A DNA stretch of 64,000 nucleotides, taken from contig NC_086386.1 of the NCBI RefSeq assembly GCF_036588685.1, positions 17,132,931 through 17,196,930 of the forward strand, read 5' to 3'. Position numbers and translations under genes: made by a program. Numbering within the stretch: position 1 is the first letter of the stretch; each line of letters begins with the position of its first letter. Below are positions 33,514 through 48,500 of this stretch, piece by piece. Below the pieces are notes generated by a model. It was not told the origin of the DNA. It ran no database searches and saw only the letters and a list, made by a program, of their open reading frames with translations. The DNA comes from Mytilus trossulus (Eukaryota; Mollusca; Bivalvia; Mytilida; Mytilidae).

Positions 33514-36500
33514 CTACGTAAAGGCATTACTCTGTGATTCACTAGCTGTCAGTAAGTCACTGAATGCTCGCTCAAAGTTTTGTTTTAATTCAGCGTATGT
33601 CACTACTAGAACACTATTTTCATCACGTGAAACAAGGCAGATCTTTTCTGGTGTACCACCATCCAACTGAAAAAAAGAAATATTAAAAAATCATAAAAAC
33701 ATACAGCGAAAACTTACACCCAACATACTGTGGATTCATTATTTTCAATGGATACTAATTTTTGTGGGTCCAGTAAAAGATGTACTGTAGGTGAACCACA
33801 AAATCAAATGTTTCAATAATCACAAATTTTCTGCAGGCTTGGTATGCAGAGATTGGCTAAATTAAGCTTGAGGGCCATAACATGTTTGAAGAAGTAAAAT
33901 AATTTAGTTAAAATCATAAAATATAAAGATTCTCTATACACCAAAACAAATCAATCACCAATCCTTCCAAATTTAAGCGGTCTCATTATATTTGTTTTGG
34001 ACAAATACACTACATATCATATCGAATACACTCTATACCATTTTTAAAACCAAAACTTTTACACATGATCTTATTTATCAAGACATCCTCCATTGTGTAC
34101 ACAGTAAATTACAGTATGATTAATTTTCATTCCCTTTACTCTTGAATACTTCAAGAGCATTTACAAAAAATAAAATATGCCATTTTTTCCTTATTTGTTA
34201 CCTTGTTAAGAGACTGAAGGATATGTGCCATATCAATCCAGGGAGCACCGTTAGCATCATGCTGGTGAAACAAAAAGTCACGATATAGTTTCAACATGTA
34301 TCGGTCACCTGTTTCTGACCACTGAGGATCCATCTGAAACCTGAAACAATTCATTTTATTAATAATGTCACAAATACTAAAAGTGTATTATAGAACATAA
34401 TAAACATTTTTTCTAAATTAAACACAAAACATATTAATTCATTCTGTGATGTATCTTTTTTAATCTTTAATAGTCTTTTTAGTATGACGTTCATTTTCAC
34501 TGAACCAGTACGGTACATATTTTCATTTATGGGCCAGCTGAGGCCAACCACCGGTGGGGGAATTTCTCAATGCATTGAAAACTCATGGGTGGCCTTTGAC
34601 TAGTATCTGCTCTTTATCAGGTTGTTGTCTCTTTGACATATTCCCCATTTCCAATATCAATTTCAATGAATAGAAATGTCTACAAATATCTAATTTATAT
34701 TTATTGGGTTTCTGCAACACAATCAAGAAATGTCTATAATTATATACTTTTGCAACTTTAGAATGGAAAACAGATGCTAGTGTGTGTATTTTAACTTACT
34801 CTTTCCTCTCATTGATTGTACCCAGTTTACATAACAACCGGAATAATCTGCCATTTTCTACAGACTACAAAAGAAAAATTAATCAATGATTAAAATAATA
34901 AGTACCTCTACATCATTCTGGTATTAAATGAATTCTGCTTAGACATAAAAAATATTTTGCTAGACTATATTTTTTTATTTCTTATTGGTTACCCCTTTTA
35001 CCGTTAACTGCCCAGACAGAAGCTACTCTATGGCTTCCCTGGCTTCTAATACTCGAGTCGGGAGATCTTCATATAAAATATCAATAACAAGAATGTTTCC
35101 ATAGTACACAGATGCCCCACTCCCACTATCATTTTCTATGTTCAGAGGACTGTGAAATTGGGATAACAAGAATGTGTCCAAAGAACATGGATGCCCCACT
35201 TGCACTATAATTTTGCATGTTCAATGGACCATGAAATTTGGTAAAAAAACTGATTTGGCATTAAAATTAAAAAGATCATACCATAGGGGACCTGTGTACT
35301 AAGTTTCAAGTTGATTAGACTTCAACTTCATCAAAAACTACCTTGACCAAAAACCTTAACCTGAAACTCAAATTTTCATTTTCTATGTTCAGTGGACCGT
35401 GAAATTGGGGTCAAAAGTCTAATTTGGCTTTAAATAGAAAGATCATATCATAAGCAACAAGTGCACTTATGTTCAAATTGAGCTTCATCAAAAACTACCT
35501 TGACCAAAAACTTTAACCTGAAGTGGGACGAACGGACAGACGAATGGACGAAGGGACCCACAGACATGAAAACATAACGCCCCTCTACTATCCTAGGTTG
35601 GGCATATAAACTCTTATTTGGCATTAGAACTAGAAAGATTTATCCTAGGGAACCTGTGTACTAAGTTTCAAGTTGTTCCCACTTCAACTTCATAAAAAAA
35701 TACCATGACCAAAAACATTAACCTGAAGCGGGACAGACGGACGGACCAATGCACAGACCTGAAGTCATAATGCCCCTCTATCATAGGCAAACATAAAAAC
35801 TTGTCTGTAGTTAATTGTGTCTTTATTTCATTCACTAGCACCATGTTCACAGTTTTATTAATGTTTTGAAAAAAAATTCATAATACAAAATTTAAATTTT
35901 TATATTTTGGCATTATTTAGGTGAAATTCTTAAAATTCTACCTTTGGATCCCAAATCATAATTTTTTATACCAAAATGGCAAATTCCATACACTGAATGA
36001 TGTCCATTCCAAGTGTTTTGAACATAAAACAGCATGTCATGTCTAAAAGGTATACTAGTCTAGCTTTGAATTCTTCCATATTCTTTCAAAATAAATGTTC
36101 CCTTATTTCAAAGTCTCATAAATTCTGAAAATTTCATCTGATTTTGACACCTTTTTCAACAAATGGAATCACCAAGTTAACACTTTCATTTGGGTATTCA
36201 ACAAAGATAAATAACTTGTGTTTGCAAAGTTTTGAGTGGTAAATGTAAAAGAGGTAAAATGGGATTCATCGTCATCTATCTGAAGTGTGAATACCGGTTA
36301 CCCAGAATTCGTAGGCGAACAGGTGAAGAAATAAGAAATAAATGAAAATTTTAAATAATAAATTGTGGGGGTATTACAAAAAATGCGATCCCATGCTCTT
36401 AAATGATTAATATTGGAACAGTTGAGCCCTAAGTGTATAATACTGAAACATATGAAGACATTTTTAACTAATATTTACCTTAGATAACTCTGTATCCATC

Positions 36501-39500
36501 ACATCACTTCTAAGCTGGGCTGCGTCTAATTGTGTATAAAATCTGGCACCAATCATTGGCATAATATCGTTAATACTTCGTGGTCGATTAGAATTGGTTA
36601 ACAGATACCTACAATGGAAACACAGATTGAGTCAAACTGAAATTTAATCATTTAACTCTATTGTACATCAATCGTTGGCACAAACATGTTTAAATCCAAT
36701 TCTTCTGTGCATGTTTACAAAACATCAGAATATAACTATTTTTTCATTAACCAAAATATTTTTTACTAATTTATTCTTTATTTTTATAATTTTTTTAAAA
36801 ATACAAATAATTATATTGAATACAGTTATGGTCTTGAGGTTGTTCCTCCACCACATCAATTTATCTGTAACTTCTATTGAAATTGTCGTTAGAATGTAAT
36901 TTTGAAAGTTTGATGCCATAAGGAATAAGTTTATTAACAGGTTTTTCAATAACTTTGTGTACTGCCATTCTATATAAATATATCATAACAAAATAATTTG
37001 AAAATTAAACCGACACGAAGAAATTTTTGAGATCTGCTGAGTAATTGCGTGCTACAAGTTCCATGGAGGATGTAAAGTTGTCCCGCTGTATGGCCATGAT
37101 ACTGTTGCAGCCTAAAGCCAACACAACCTTTCCAAGGAACACCAAATCTTCTTGCTGAAAGTAAATTATACATTATTACAACTTTGTGAATCAAATATGT
37201 TAAAAACTTTTTCTAATAACTAATTTATTCTACTGTTAAAGTGTAAAATATTTGGCCGGATGTCTTGTTTTCAAGGATTTAATTTGGCTCGTGAACAATC
37301 CTTGCCTTTTATACCAATATTGTTGCTATTTGCACACTGGATATTTTCACATATTTTTAAGAAATATGAAATAAGTGAAAATAAACCTGAAAAATGCCAC
37401 AATATTTTTTTTATCAAAGTCTATGAATCATTTCCCTTCATACAATTTTAAATAATATAATGATAACTAAAATTTGTCTTGTTCTTCAACAAAATATACC
37501 GACCTGATAATGCTGCATCATTGCTAATGGATTGCCCTGGTTATTGTCAAATGTCAACACATCCATGATGCCAACACAATTCAACCGTAACCGAGACTTG
37601 CTGTAGATGAGAATTTTGGTTGGGTCCATAGTTCTACAGGCAAGACCAGCAGCATGTATGGCCCTCAGAGCAGAACTCAATTGTACAACATAGGCCCATA
37701 TCAAACTTTCAGGCAATAGACCGGCATGCTGGCGAGGAGTGTTGTTGGCACCACCTCCTCCCCCTCCCCCTCCTCCTGTTAAATAAACACATACAATCAT
37801 AATAATCATATAGTGTAAAGGTTAAAAAATTCATTCAAACATGCCTGACTAAAGCCTAATGAAAAGTGTACTTAAAATTTCCCTATATTGAATAACTTCA
37901 ATTTCATCCTTTTCCCTAATTGTTACTATGGCAATATGTGAGATTCTTTTGATTTTCTGTAAAATCAAAAATTATTGCCTGCATTTATTATTGTGATTTT
38001 TTAAGAAAGGACAAAAATCTGAGATAAATTATGGTGATTTCCAGAAAAAGCATACAGTTAAATGTATTTGGTATCAGAATATAACTTTTTATAATGAGAT
38101 AATTGTAGAGAGTTGTGTGTAAGTTTTTCTTTGATAAATGTTGTTTTTTCTTCTAGTTAACCATTTTTTCATTCATTTTCATGAGCAAATACTTTTTTCA
38201 TGAAAAACAATACATAACTGACCTTTGCCATTTCCACTGGAGTTGTATGACCTTGAACTTCCATCCATATTAAATGACTGATTGTAACCATTAATAGATC
38301 CAGGATTATTGAAGTGTCTACCCATCAATGTCTCCGCACAGGCATGGAAATCATACACAAATACTATAGCTGTAATTGTAAAATTAAAATAACTAATTAG
38401 GGGTTTCCTTCTTGTATTTAGTGTTGACCAATAGATAACATAAATAAACATAATGGTTTAAACAAATGGAGACGTTTCATAAATTAAGTTATGGTACATC
38501 ATGTGAAAACTTACTAAAATCTGACAGTTAAAGTTCCATAACTTTACATGCTCTGGATTTTTTTTATCAATCCAAAAAAAATGTGTGAAAATTTGAGGAA
38601 ATCACTGTAGGCATACTTTCTAGAGTTTAATTGCCTTAGATTTGACAGATAAAGTTTTGGAACTCGGGATAAAAAAAATATAAACATTAAAAACATTATC
38701 ATTTCAGATATAACCGTGATTTTGTTAATCAATTGTGTCACAAACCATTAGCTAGTTATACTTACAATTATCACCAAATGCTTTAGTAGTAAAAACTTCT
38801 CTTAGTTGTACTATGTTAGGATGGTACATTTTCTTCCACATGTCTATTATCATCATACACTTTGTATTTGACAATCGAAAACCTGTCAATGATAAACAAA
38901 AAGGCTGATTATTCCAATTATCATGCTTTTTATTTGGTCTTACTGTTAACCAAATTATTTCCGTGGTATACTTTTGGGGTATTTGGCCTGTTTACAATGA
39001 GTTCTGGTGATTTTCTTACTTTGGTGATGTATTCATATTATAGAAGACACAAGTTTGATATTACATAATGAATTAATACACCTAACTTTTTTGTTGCTAG
39101 CAAAACTTAATTGGTTACCAGTAATTCTTTTAAGTTCAGATAACAGTCTAAACGGGCGCACTAAGTTTGCGCGCATTTGGGGATTAAAATATTTTACGTT
39201 TGCGCCCAGCTTTTGATTACATTTGCGCGCATTTGTTTTACAGGTAATCTCAGGTAAAAATATAAAATAATCAAAGCGCGAAAGCGCTGTAAAGGCAGTT
39301 AATTACAGGTTGTGTGTATTTCTAGTCCAGTTATATCATTATCTTCCATAGAACAGAGGTGGTTTGTAGAATTTAAGATTTAGAGTTCTTTTGTACCTTA
39401 GTTCACCTATACATGTATCTATAGTCTACTGTTTACAGTATATTTTCTGTGCCTCGCCATGAAATGCATTTTTAGCCATGGCCTTGTCAGTTTGCTTTAA

Positions 39501-42500
39501 ATTTATGAGTTTGACTGTCCCTTTAGTGTCTTTCGTCCCTCTTCTTTAGACATATAAGAACTTTTCCTTTTCAATATAAATAGACTATTTTTAATAATTG
39601 ATTGTATACGCAGATTCTATGACTCCCATAAAAAAAGTTCACAAAGATTGACTAGTCTCTGTACTGTGTGTATAGCAAGAACATCAAGTACCATAATGGT
39701 AAATGTACATAGTAACATGTCAACTTTTTTGATGACCATACCTGCCAACTGTCAGTATTTGCAGAGTATTTCCCCCATCGAGCTCGAGGCTCCCAAATGG
39801 AAATTTTGTAAGAGCAATTTTGTCGACTATTTAAAGAAAACAATTAATTCAACAATGGCTATAAGCTTGTTAATGCAAGGACAAGCCAAAAACCACATTA
39901 GAATATATTTGAAGGGAATCCATGACAATCGCCTCATTAGCAAATAGCCCCACTTTTTCACTAACTCGCCCCACTTTAAAAAAAAACCTGCCCCAACCTG
40001 GATTACCAAATCGCCCCACTTGTGAACTGTGTTAAATCCCGTTGATATTACTCCTGCCAACTCGCCCCACCTAATAGAAAACGATAATATCTAGATAAAT
40101 ATATGATTAACCAGGAAGAATTTAGTAATGCCAACTCGCCCCACTTATGTAAAAAGATGTTATCCCTGGCATTGTATATAAGTTAAATTCTGTTAATATA
40201 ACTCTTGCCAACTGGTCCCACCTAATGGAAATCGGTGAAATCTAGATAAATATATTATTAACCAGGATGAATTTAGGAATGCCAACTCGCCCCACGTATG
40301 GAAAAAGATGTTATCCCATTGAATATAAGTTCAATTCCTTATATTGCATTATGATACAATTAACAGGTTTCTTTTCAATTGTTATGCAAATAACTAAGCT
40401 TCAAAACTTACATTTATTCTTCAGTATAAATCAATAATAGTAATTAAATTTATTTTCAGTTTGTTTGTATTCTGTGTAGATTAGTTTTCATTAAAGTGGT
40501 GCGAGTTTTTATTTTTAATTATATATACATTGTATATATATATTAATCTAAAAATTACCGTTTTTTTATAAGTAGGGCGAGTTGGCAGGAGTAATATTAA
40601 ACAGGGTTCTCGCTAAGGCGAGTCCATGAGTCCTGGACTCAACAAAATCTGTCTGGACTCACCATTTTCAAAACTGGTGAGTCCACAAATACATCAATAT
40701 TGAAATATTTTGTATAAACTGAACACAGTTACCATGACTCACCGTGGCCAAAAATGACGAGTCCCTGGACTCGCCTTCAAAAATCCTTAGTGAGAACCCT
40801 GATTTAAAATGATTTAACCAATTTCACATGTGGGGCGAGTTGGCAGGAGTAATATTAAACATGATTTAACCAATTTCACATGTGGGGTGATTTGATAAAT
40901 CAGTTTGTGGTGTTTTTTTAAAAAGTGGGCCGATTAGCCAGTGGGGCGACTTGTCCTGCTTCCATTTGAAGGCCCCCTTGAAGGTTTTGTATGACTATAT
41001 GAACCATCTTTCACGTAAAACCCCCATGTGCATTTTGAAAAGTTGGCAGATATGTTTCTTACTCCAGGCAAAATCTACCGGTATGAATGAAAAAGAAGTT
41101 TTCAATTAAGGCTCTGTGGCCATAACAGCTGTCTCATTAGCATTTTAACCACTTCCCATATTTGCAATTAAAACAATAGAAGAAAATTATTCAACGCAAA
41201 AACAAAACTTACTTGTAAATATGAAATTCTCTTTACGGTATGAGTATGAGTAGTACCTGTAACTGCTTATACATGTACCTATTTCTTATTCACTTTTGCT
41301 TGATAAACTCACTAAATATCATATACATTGTACCACATCTCCTTATTTTTATATGCATTCCAATAACATGAACAATTGTAATTCAATTCTATATACCAAA
41401 GCAAAATGAACTGCACCACTTTCATTCACTAGTATGCATCTTTTGGCAAAATACAAGACTTTGTTCTTAGATGACACAATTAATATAATATATATTTATT
41501 GATAATAAAATAAAATTTGGTATACAACTCTTTAACGGTATAAAAAAAAGCACAGCTGTGTCATAAATTGTGAAATTTGTGCTGAAAACATAGACATTGA
41601 TGGTATTTGAGTAATTCCATATGTGAAGCTCAACATTAGCTCGTCAGTTGGTGGTGGACAGTTATAGTTCCTTTCTGCAGGCTAGGATGAATGACTTTTC
41701 AGGAAAACCAATTTCACAAATCAAAACTTTCCTCTAGCATGTCTAGATTTCTCCTACAATATTCATCCAGTTTAGTTCTTTTGTTTTAATTGGACACCGT
41801 CCTGATTTTTAATTTTGCAAACCATTCAGTCTCTTGCTTGCAAATGGTGCATGAAAATAGGATGGGTATGGCAGTAGACAAGTCTCTTTAAAGTGGGTTT
41901 GTGCCCTGAAAAAAAGTTTTATAACTTAAGTTTAATTGAAACTTGTGCAACACATATACCTAAATAACTATATAACATAGAAGAGAGCATCATTCGTGTC
42001 AATGTTTTGTTCCTGTTTACATTGTCATTGATATTTTTTCAGAAAGCCTGAGGCATAGCTCATGAATTCCTGTCATTAGACATTACATCCTAAATTAACA
42101 TAATTACTGCTAGAATGATTATCAGTATGATATAGTACACTATCATTGTACAGCCCAAGTCTTCAGTATATATAATTGTTGCATTCATTCACTCCTGTGT
42201 TCAGTCGTTCAAAAATTTCTAAACATCAACAAATGAACTTAAATAACAACAAGAAAACACTAGAAAAGATACGTACATACAACCCGTGTTTAAGTGTATT
42301 TGAAAGAGAAATAAATCTGGTTAAACGATGTAAAAAGGAGAAATATATCTGGTTAAACGATGTATAAAGGAGGAAAAATTGTAGATATTGCATTACGATG
42401 CGTTCTACCTAATAGCACGTGGATATGTGTTTACATATTTAGACTTGACCCAGTATGACCCGTACCTTGTAGGTCACCGCCGTCGTTTAAACACTTGACT

Positions 42501-45500
42501 ACAGTCGTGTATAAGCTAGACAATAAAAAGCTTAAGCCTGTACTATTTGTGTGAAGTAAATGTGTTTGTTCTGTACATTTAAATTGTTTTACCTGTAAGC
42601 AAGAACGTTTATCTATCCGTTTCCTTCTCAATTCACTTTGTCAAATTCTTCGAGCTTCTTCAAAACATACGTATTACTGCGCCCCGGAAGTGAAAAAAAT
42701 ATGAGAAATCCTCGTAAAATAATGCTATTTTCAATTTTGAGGAATCCATTTTGTTATATTAATTATACAAAGATAAAAAAAGGTTACGATTAATTATGAA
42801 TTTGCATATCATTATACGAAAGGTTTATGGACTATTTTTTGAGTTGGTCATTTTGGCGGTAAATCATGTACACATACACACGTAGATTGGCTGGTACCCG
42901 ATTGTAATGTTACACATCAAATATATCAAATAGCTAATACCCGGAACGTAGTACCGGGAACCAGGATAGTATGTAGATAACATACGTAACTAATACCGAA
43001 ATTGAAAACGCTTTACGGTTTCTCGTTCATAACCCGAATTCCGCTTTGAATTATAGAAGATGCAATATTAATCATGTTCAGTCGACTTTTCATTGTTATA
43101 TCAACGTCTGAACTAATTAAAGAATCTTTAGATGTCAGATAACACTTGAAATTGACCCGACCTCTTTCCACACGGAATATACAACTATTGATAGTTTGTA
43201 GTCAGGTTGACTGCTTATAATGCAAAATACACACTTATTACAAGTTCTATAAAACGAACAATACACACTGATCGTTTCTTTAGTCCCCAATGTAAATGAA
43301 AGAAACAAAAACCATATCATACCATAAAAAGAAGAGGAGAAATTCGAACATTTCCGGATCTATTTCTGGCCAAAAGACCCCCAGCATGGATTGCGTATGA
43401 AAAGATGAACCTCATGACTTAAAAGTCAGGCCTTAAAGCACTGCCTTTAAAAACTATATTAAGCTATAAATAACTCCTTTTTTTGTATTTTCATATTAAT
43501 CAATTATTAATTTTAAAAATAGTTTATTTATCAGTCAAATTATATACTGTTCATATTGAATTCTCAAAGCAAGTAAAAACTCTGTTATAGCTTAAGGTCG
43601 ATTTACAATACAGTAGACTCCGGCCAATCGGATACCCAAAATGTCAGCTAAAAATATCTGATTGTCCGATATATTCAATTAGCCGATGAACGTTTATTCC
43701 TCCAAGTTTTTTTTCAAAATTGACAGACACAACCCTAAGATACCAACAGCTATTATAGCTGTTTTATTCATGGAAATTTGTAACTAATCTCAATGTTTTT
43801 TCAGGTACAAGATCGGATAAATTTGGTTGATTGAGTCGCTAATAGATCAATCAGTTGATTATTATGTATTTTGTTTATCTGTCAGTCTATTGATGTTTTA
43901 ATTATCTGAATAAATATGTACCTCTTAAATAATGAGACTTATCGTTTTTGCATGATTTGTGTGTTAAAACAGGTAAAAGTTAAAAATAACTATGAATTCT
44001 CGGAAGTAGGCCACAGGTAAATCTATTAATAGCTACGAATTCTCTAAACTATAATCGACCTCGGATCTATATTTTCTACAGTTTTTTATTTATGAAACAC
44101 ATTTTCAATTTCAAGTAATACAACTATTTTTATGATTATAAAATTGGACATCAAGATGAGTAAAATTAATTTGCTTTTCTATCTATCTGTCGTGGTTCAA
44201 AATAAAAGGCTGAATATTATGTAAATTAGGAAAATGGTGCACGTGTGTACAAGTTACATAATTCTATTTCACCTGGGATATATGCTATTGACACACGATT
44301 CCTTATTTTTACACGGGACTTCTATATATATTTTAATAAATTGTTGAGAAAGAGGTACATTTCATTCATATTTAATAAACTTTGATGAACATCACGCAAA
44401 GTTTATCATTTCTGTCGTGTCCTTGTTTGTGAAGTAAATGATAACGCTCACATTTGGATTAACACATAACAAACTCATATTAGGCAAAATATAATATCGG
44501 ATTCATAAAATAAACAAGATAACAAGAAAAAATATGTTTTATTCGTCTATAAAAGATCGTTTTTATTAATAAAATGAAACATATCTGTACTGAAGTTTTC
44601 TTAAACTTCGTAATGGCGCAACTTCCGGCTTCATTTCCTGTGAAGAAAAATATGACATTATTTCAAAATATTCGATTGTACATGGTTTTCACACATTTTT
44701 CATGAATATTCCTATCCAATTAGCCGATATATTCTAATAACCGATATTCGATTATCCGATGTATTTTGACTGAAATGTATAGGGAATGGTTCGGTGTTTT
44801 GAAATAATATTACAATAGCCGATATATTTGTTTAACCGATATCCGATTAGGTGGAGTCTACTGTATATGAATGGGCTATGTCACGGATTTTCTTAAATTT
44901 TTGCATACACCTTTGACTTATTAAATTGTGTGTGAAAATCGAAAAAATCTGCGGTTTTATCTCTTTTTCCCCTGCCTTATAAGACTTATACTAAAGGAAG
45001 GGGTACTGATACTTGTAAATAGTTGAACAAATTAATAGATAAATAAGCATTATTACATTTTGTACCTGTATTTTACCTGAGTTTACCTGCCAAAAAAATG
45101 CGCGCAAACGTAATGCACCGGTCTAAACAAAATTTGATTTGTTTATGTGTCATTCATTACCTACAATTTAAATTGTATTGTTTTCTTTCAATTTCGTAAA
45201 TGTTTCCACTTTTATTATCAAATAATCATGTAATCTATAAAGTCAGCTAGCTTTGCATTTGAATGGTTCATATCATATGACTATCAATAAGATCTACTAT
45301 GAACATTAAATAGACAGAATATTACGGCAAACTTTATTGTTCTTTGATTTTATATGTTGTACAACTGTTAATAGACCTAATTGCTATTTGGAAATATGCA
45401 TGGCTTGGCTTGAAAATGTCACCTCCTGAACTAGAGATGTCATGCAACAATCATTTTTCCTTTGTGGAGTCCAATATTTCTATTAACCCTTTCAACGCTA

Positions 45501-48500
45501 CACAAAAAAATAGAAAAATGGCTGCTGCTGCTGCATTTTTTTTGTGTTCATTCATTAGAACAGTATATTCCTTTTCAGACTGCTGTATCTTTTTTATTAT
45601 AAGAGATACAGAAAAAGTTATTGCATGAAAAATGCTCAGGAGAGTATGAACTGTAATGTTAGGCAGTTATTTCAGTAAAAATTTTATCAGGTTACCTGCA
45701 TTTTCAGGTAATTAACAGGTAAAAGGTGTAATTCGTTACATTTGTGTTGAATTTTGAATAAAAACTACTTTTCGTCTTCATCTATTTTGTTTGTTTATCT
45801 GCCATATGATAAAGAAGACACCAATTGCTCGATTCTGTAGCGTATTGCACCATACACAACGTATTATGTAATCATGGCACAAATCAGTGGCTCTGTCCTC
45901 AAAATTTTAGTCAACCTCCTTTTCCCCCCTTTTTCTACGTCTCGTAATGATCGATCAAATCATATTTCCCACACGAATTGAATGTAATAAACACATTGAG
46001 ATAACAAGAAACCTTTTCACTAATCCTCGTCATCAGTTTCGCCATAGAAATGCTGAAATATTTCCATATTTACAGCTTCGTTTCCGATTTCCGCCATTTG
46101 CAATTGTCAAAATATTTGTTTTTATTTTCCTTCAATTTTCCTTCTACTGCATGATTTTACAATAAAAATTGCCGGGATTTCAAGCGCAAATGAGACCTTG
46201 CATATCCTCGATTCATACAAGGAAAAATTAGAGAGGACCCGAATGAAAACCGAATGGTTTAAGAGTCCTTATGAAAAATCCATTGTCATCGCGGCATATG
46301 CCGCGAATAGCAGTGGCGGACGGCGTATGTCATCGCGGCATATGCCGTGTATAGCGTTGAAAGGGTTAAGATAAATAAAAATTACGAAAACCTTTCTGAT
46401 GTCTTGTATTGGTGAACAAACAGCATTACGGTAACTTACCATGAATTCTACGTAGACAGTATGTGAGGCCATCTTTGGTATTGATAGCTTTATAACAAGT
46501 GGTGGGGTAACTAAATCTGTTTGATTTCTGCATTGAACTTGGTGGAGGGGGCTCCAATGGAAACAAATGATGATAATTATCTACTTCTGTTGGGATATCT
46601 GAAACACAATTGTTTATATGGAGTCATTACATACAATATGTAAACAAGATAGTATTTTATATCCACCTACATTTTAAATATTGTGGTTTAAATAAGTCTT
46701 TATCTTTCCAAGGTGTAAATATTGTTTTATTATTCATCTTGTGTAAAATAAAGGAAAAACAAGAATGTGTCCTCAGTACACGAATGCCCCTCTAGCACCA
46801 TCATTTTCCATGTTCAGTGGACCATGAAATTTGGGTAAAAACTCTAATTTGGCATTAAAATATAAAGATCATATCATAGGGAACATGTGTACTAAGTTTG
46901 AAGTCGATTGGACTTCAACTTCATCAAAAACTACCTTGACCAAAAACTCTAACCTGAAGCGGGACACACGGACGAACGGACAGACGAACGAACGCATGCA
47001 CAGACCAGAAAACATAATGCCCCTCTACTATCCTAGGTGGGGCATAAAAATTGAGAATTGAGAAATATACATAATATATAAATAATTTATGATTTTGTCA
47101 TGAAATATATATATGGATCATGATTTTCACCAAAATTTTATAGAAGGATGTAGGGGTTTTGAAATCCCAGCTCTGTATTTTATCAAGTTTCAGTTTACAT
47201 ACAGTTATAAAAACATTACATGACATTCTTACCTGGGTTTTGTTGCAGATCTATTTGTGCCAATGTCATAGAATGCCTGTTTAATATGTCCTAAAAATAC
47301 AACAAACCACTATCGTAACATTTAACTTTACAAATTTATAAAAATGTTTTTAAGGGTTGCATTTTTTAATAATCCCTGTCACATCAATGTCCAATGGAAT
47401 AGTAACTGCTAACTTATGAAAATATCCTCAAGGGAATTAACTTATGAAAGTAGCAACTAACTGTTATGGTTTGAAAAAATAATTAATGCAAGTATTGTTC
47501 AATAAAGGTGACTTATTAAATACTTACCATTTTAAGTTCATCACACATGAAGAATTGTGGCATGTTTTTCTTTACTGTCATGTGTGCTACATGTGGAGGT
47601 ATACTTGGAAACATGGTAAAATTTGGTATGTGCTGCAAAAGATAATAGAAGTATGTATTTTGCGTCAAATTTCTATAAATACATACCAATTTAAATCCCT
47701 ACAGGAATAGTATTCTATTTATACATATCTTCAGTTTCTTTGCAACATTTTTGCTATTGGGAATCAATTTTAATTATCTTTTTTATATGATGATGTTGTT
47801 ACTTCTTTCACCACCGAAATATAATACCTATCTCTCATCTTTTTTGTATTCACATAAAAATAGCTACGAAATGTGACCTTTTTACATTTTACAATAAAAG
47901 AAGCCTGATAATTCAAAATATAGAATTTTTGCATTGATGCTGCACAAAGCAAATCCTAATCAAGCAGTCAATCACAATAAACAATGGAATAGTTGATTTA
48001 ATGTAACAATGCTTTTCTTAAAATGTGTATGAATTAACAAGATGCTAGTTTAGTATTTTCCTTGTCTTGCATTTTAACACCTTTTAAATTTTATATAAAT
48101 GTAATTTTCATTGTTCATTTTTGTTTGATGTTAGAAGCAATCCAATTGTTTGGATTTTATACAAATAAAATCTCATATCTTATCTGTTCTAAATGTACTA
48201 AAACGCATCTTTGAGTTTGATCTAAACACTTAAGTTTATAACACAACCTATCATTTTTACTTACAATGCCCTCCCTTTGTACAGTATAATCTTCAGGATT
48301 GTAGAAATAGGTTGTTCCACCAACACTTTCCTGTTTAAAAATCAAAAAAATGATACATACAACTGATCCCGAGTTATAATATATTGATATTACTGATAGT
48401 ATGCAGAAAAGGTAAGAAACTGGAAATGATGACCTTGAAATAAACAGAGGTTGAAATTATAGTAAGAACTATTTAAATAGAATCCATTTTGTACAGAATA

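Larger units (their letters stand above)
39154..45120. mobile_element. 6-kb TIR DNA element with 8-bp target duplication
   Basis: The direct repeat GTCTAAAC occurs exactly at 39146-39153 and 45121-45128. Inside it, the left end GGGCGCACTAAGTTTGCGCG and the reverse complement of the right end CGGTGCATTACGTTTGCGCG align and run on into CATTT. Both ends also carry subterminal caggta.yctcaggtaaaa words. An 8-bp duplication fits hAT, P or Merlin elements. I find no transposase frame; the interior holds at least two other TIR elements and tcgccccac repeats. It fills most of the 7.5-kb PAN3 intron between exons 46440-46598 and 38766-38882. Confidence 0.85.

Noticed and set aside
36970-37194. 74-residue minus-strand frame
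   Set aside because: It is an out-of-frame reading of PAN3 exon 37015-37154.
39827-40060. Minus-strand frame with repeated KWGELV words
   Set aside because: It is produced by the tcgccccac repeats inside the 6-kb transposon.
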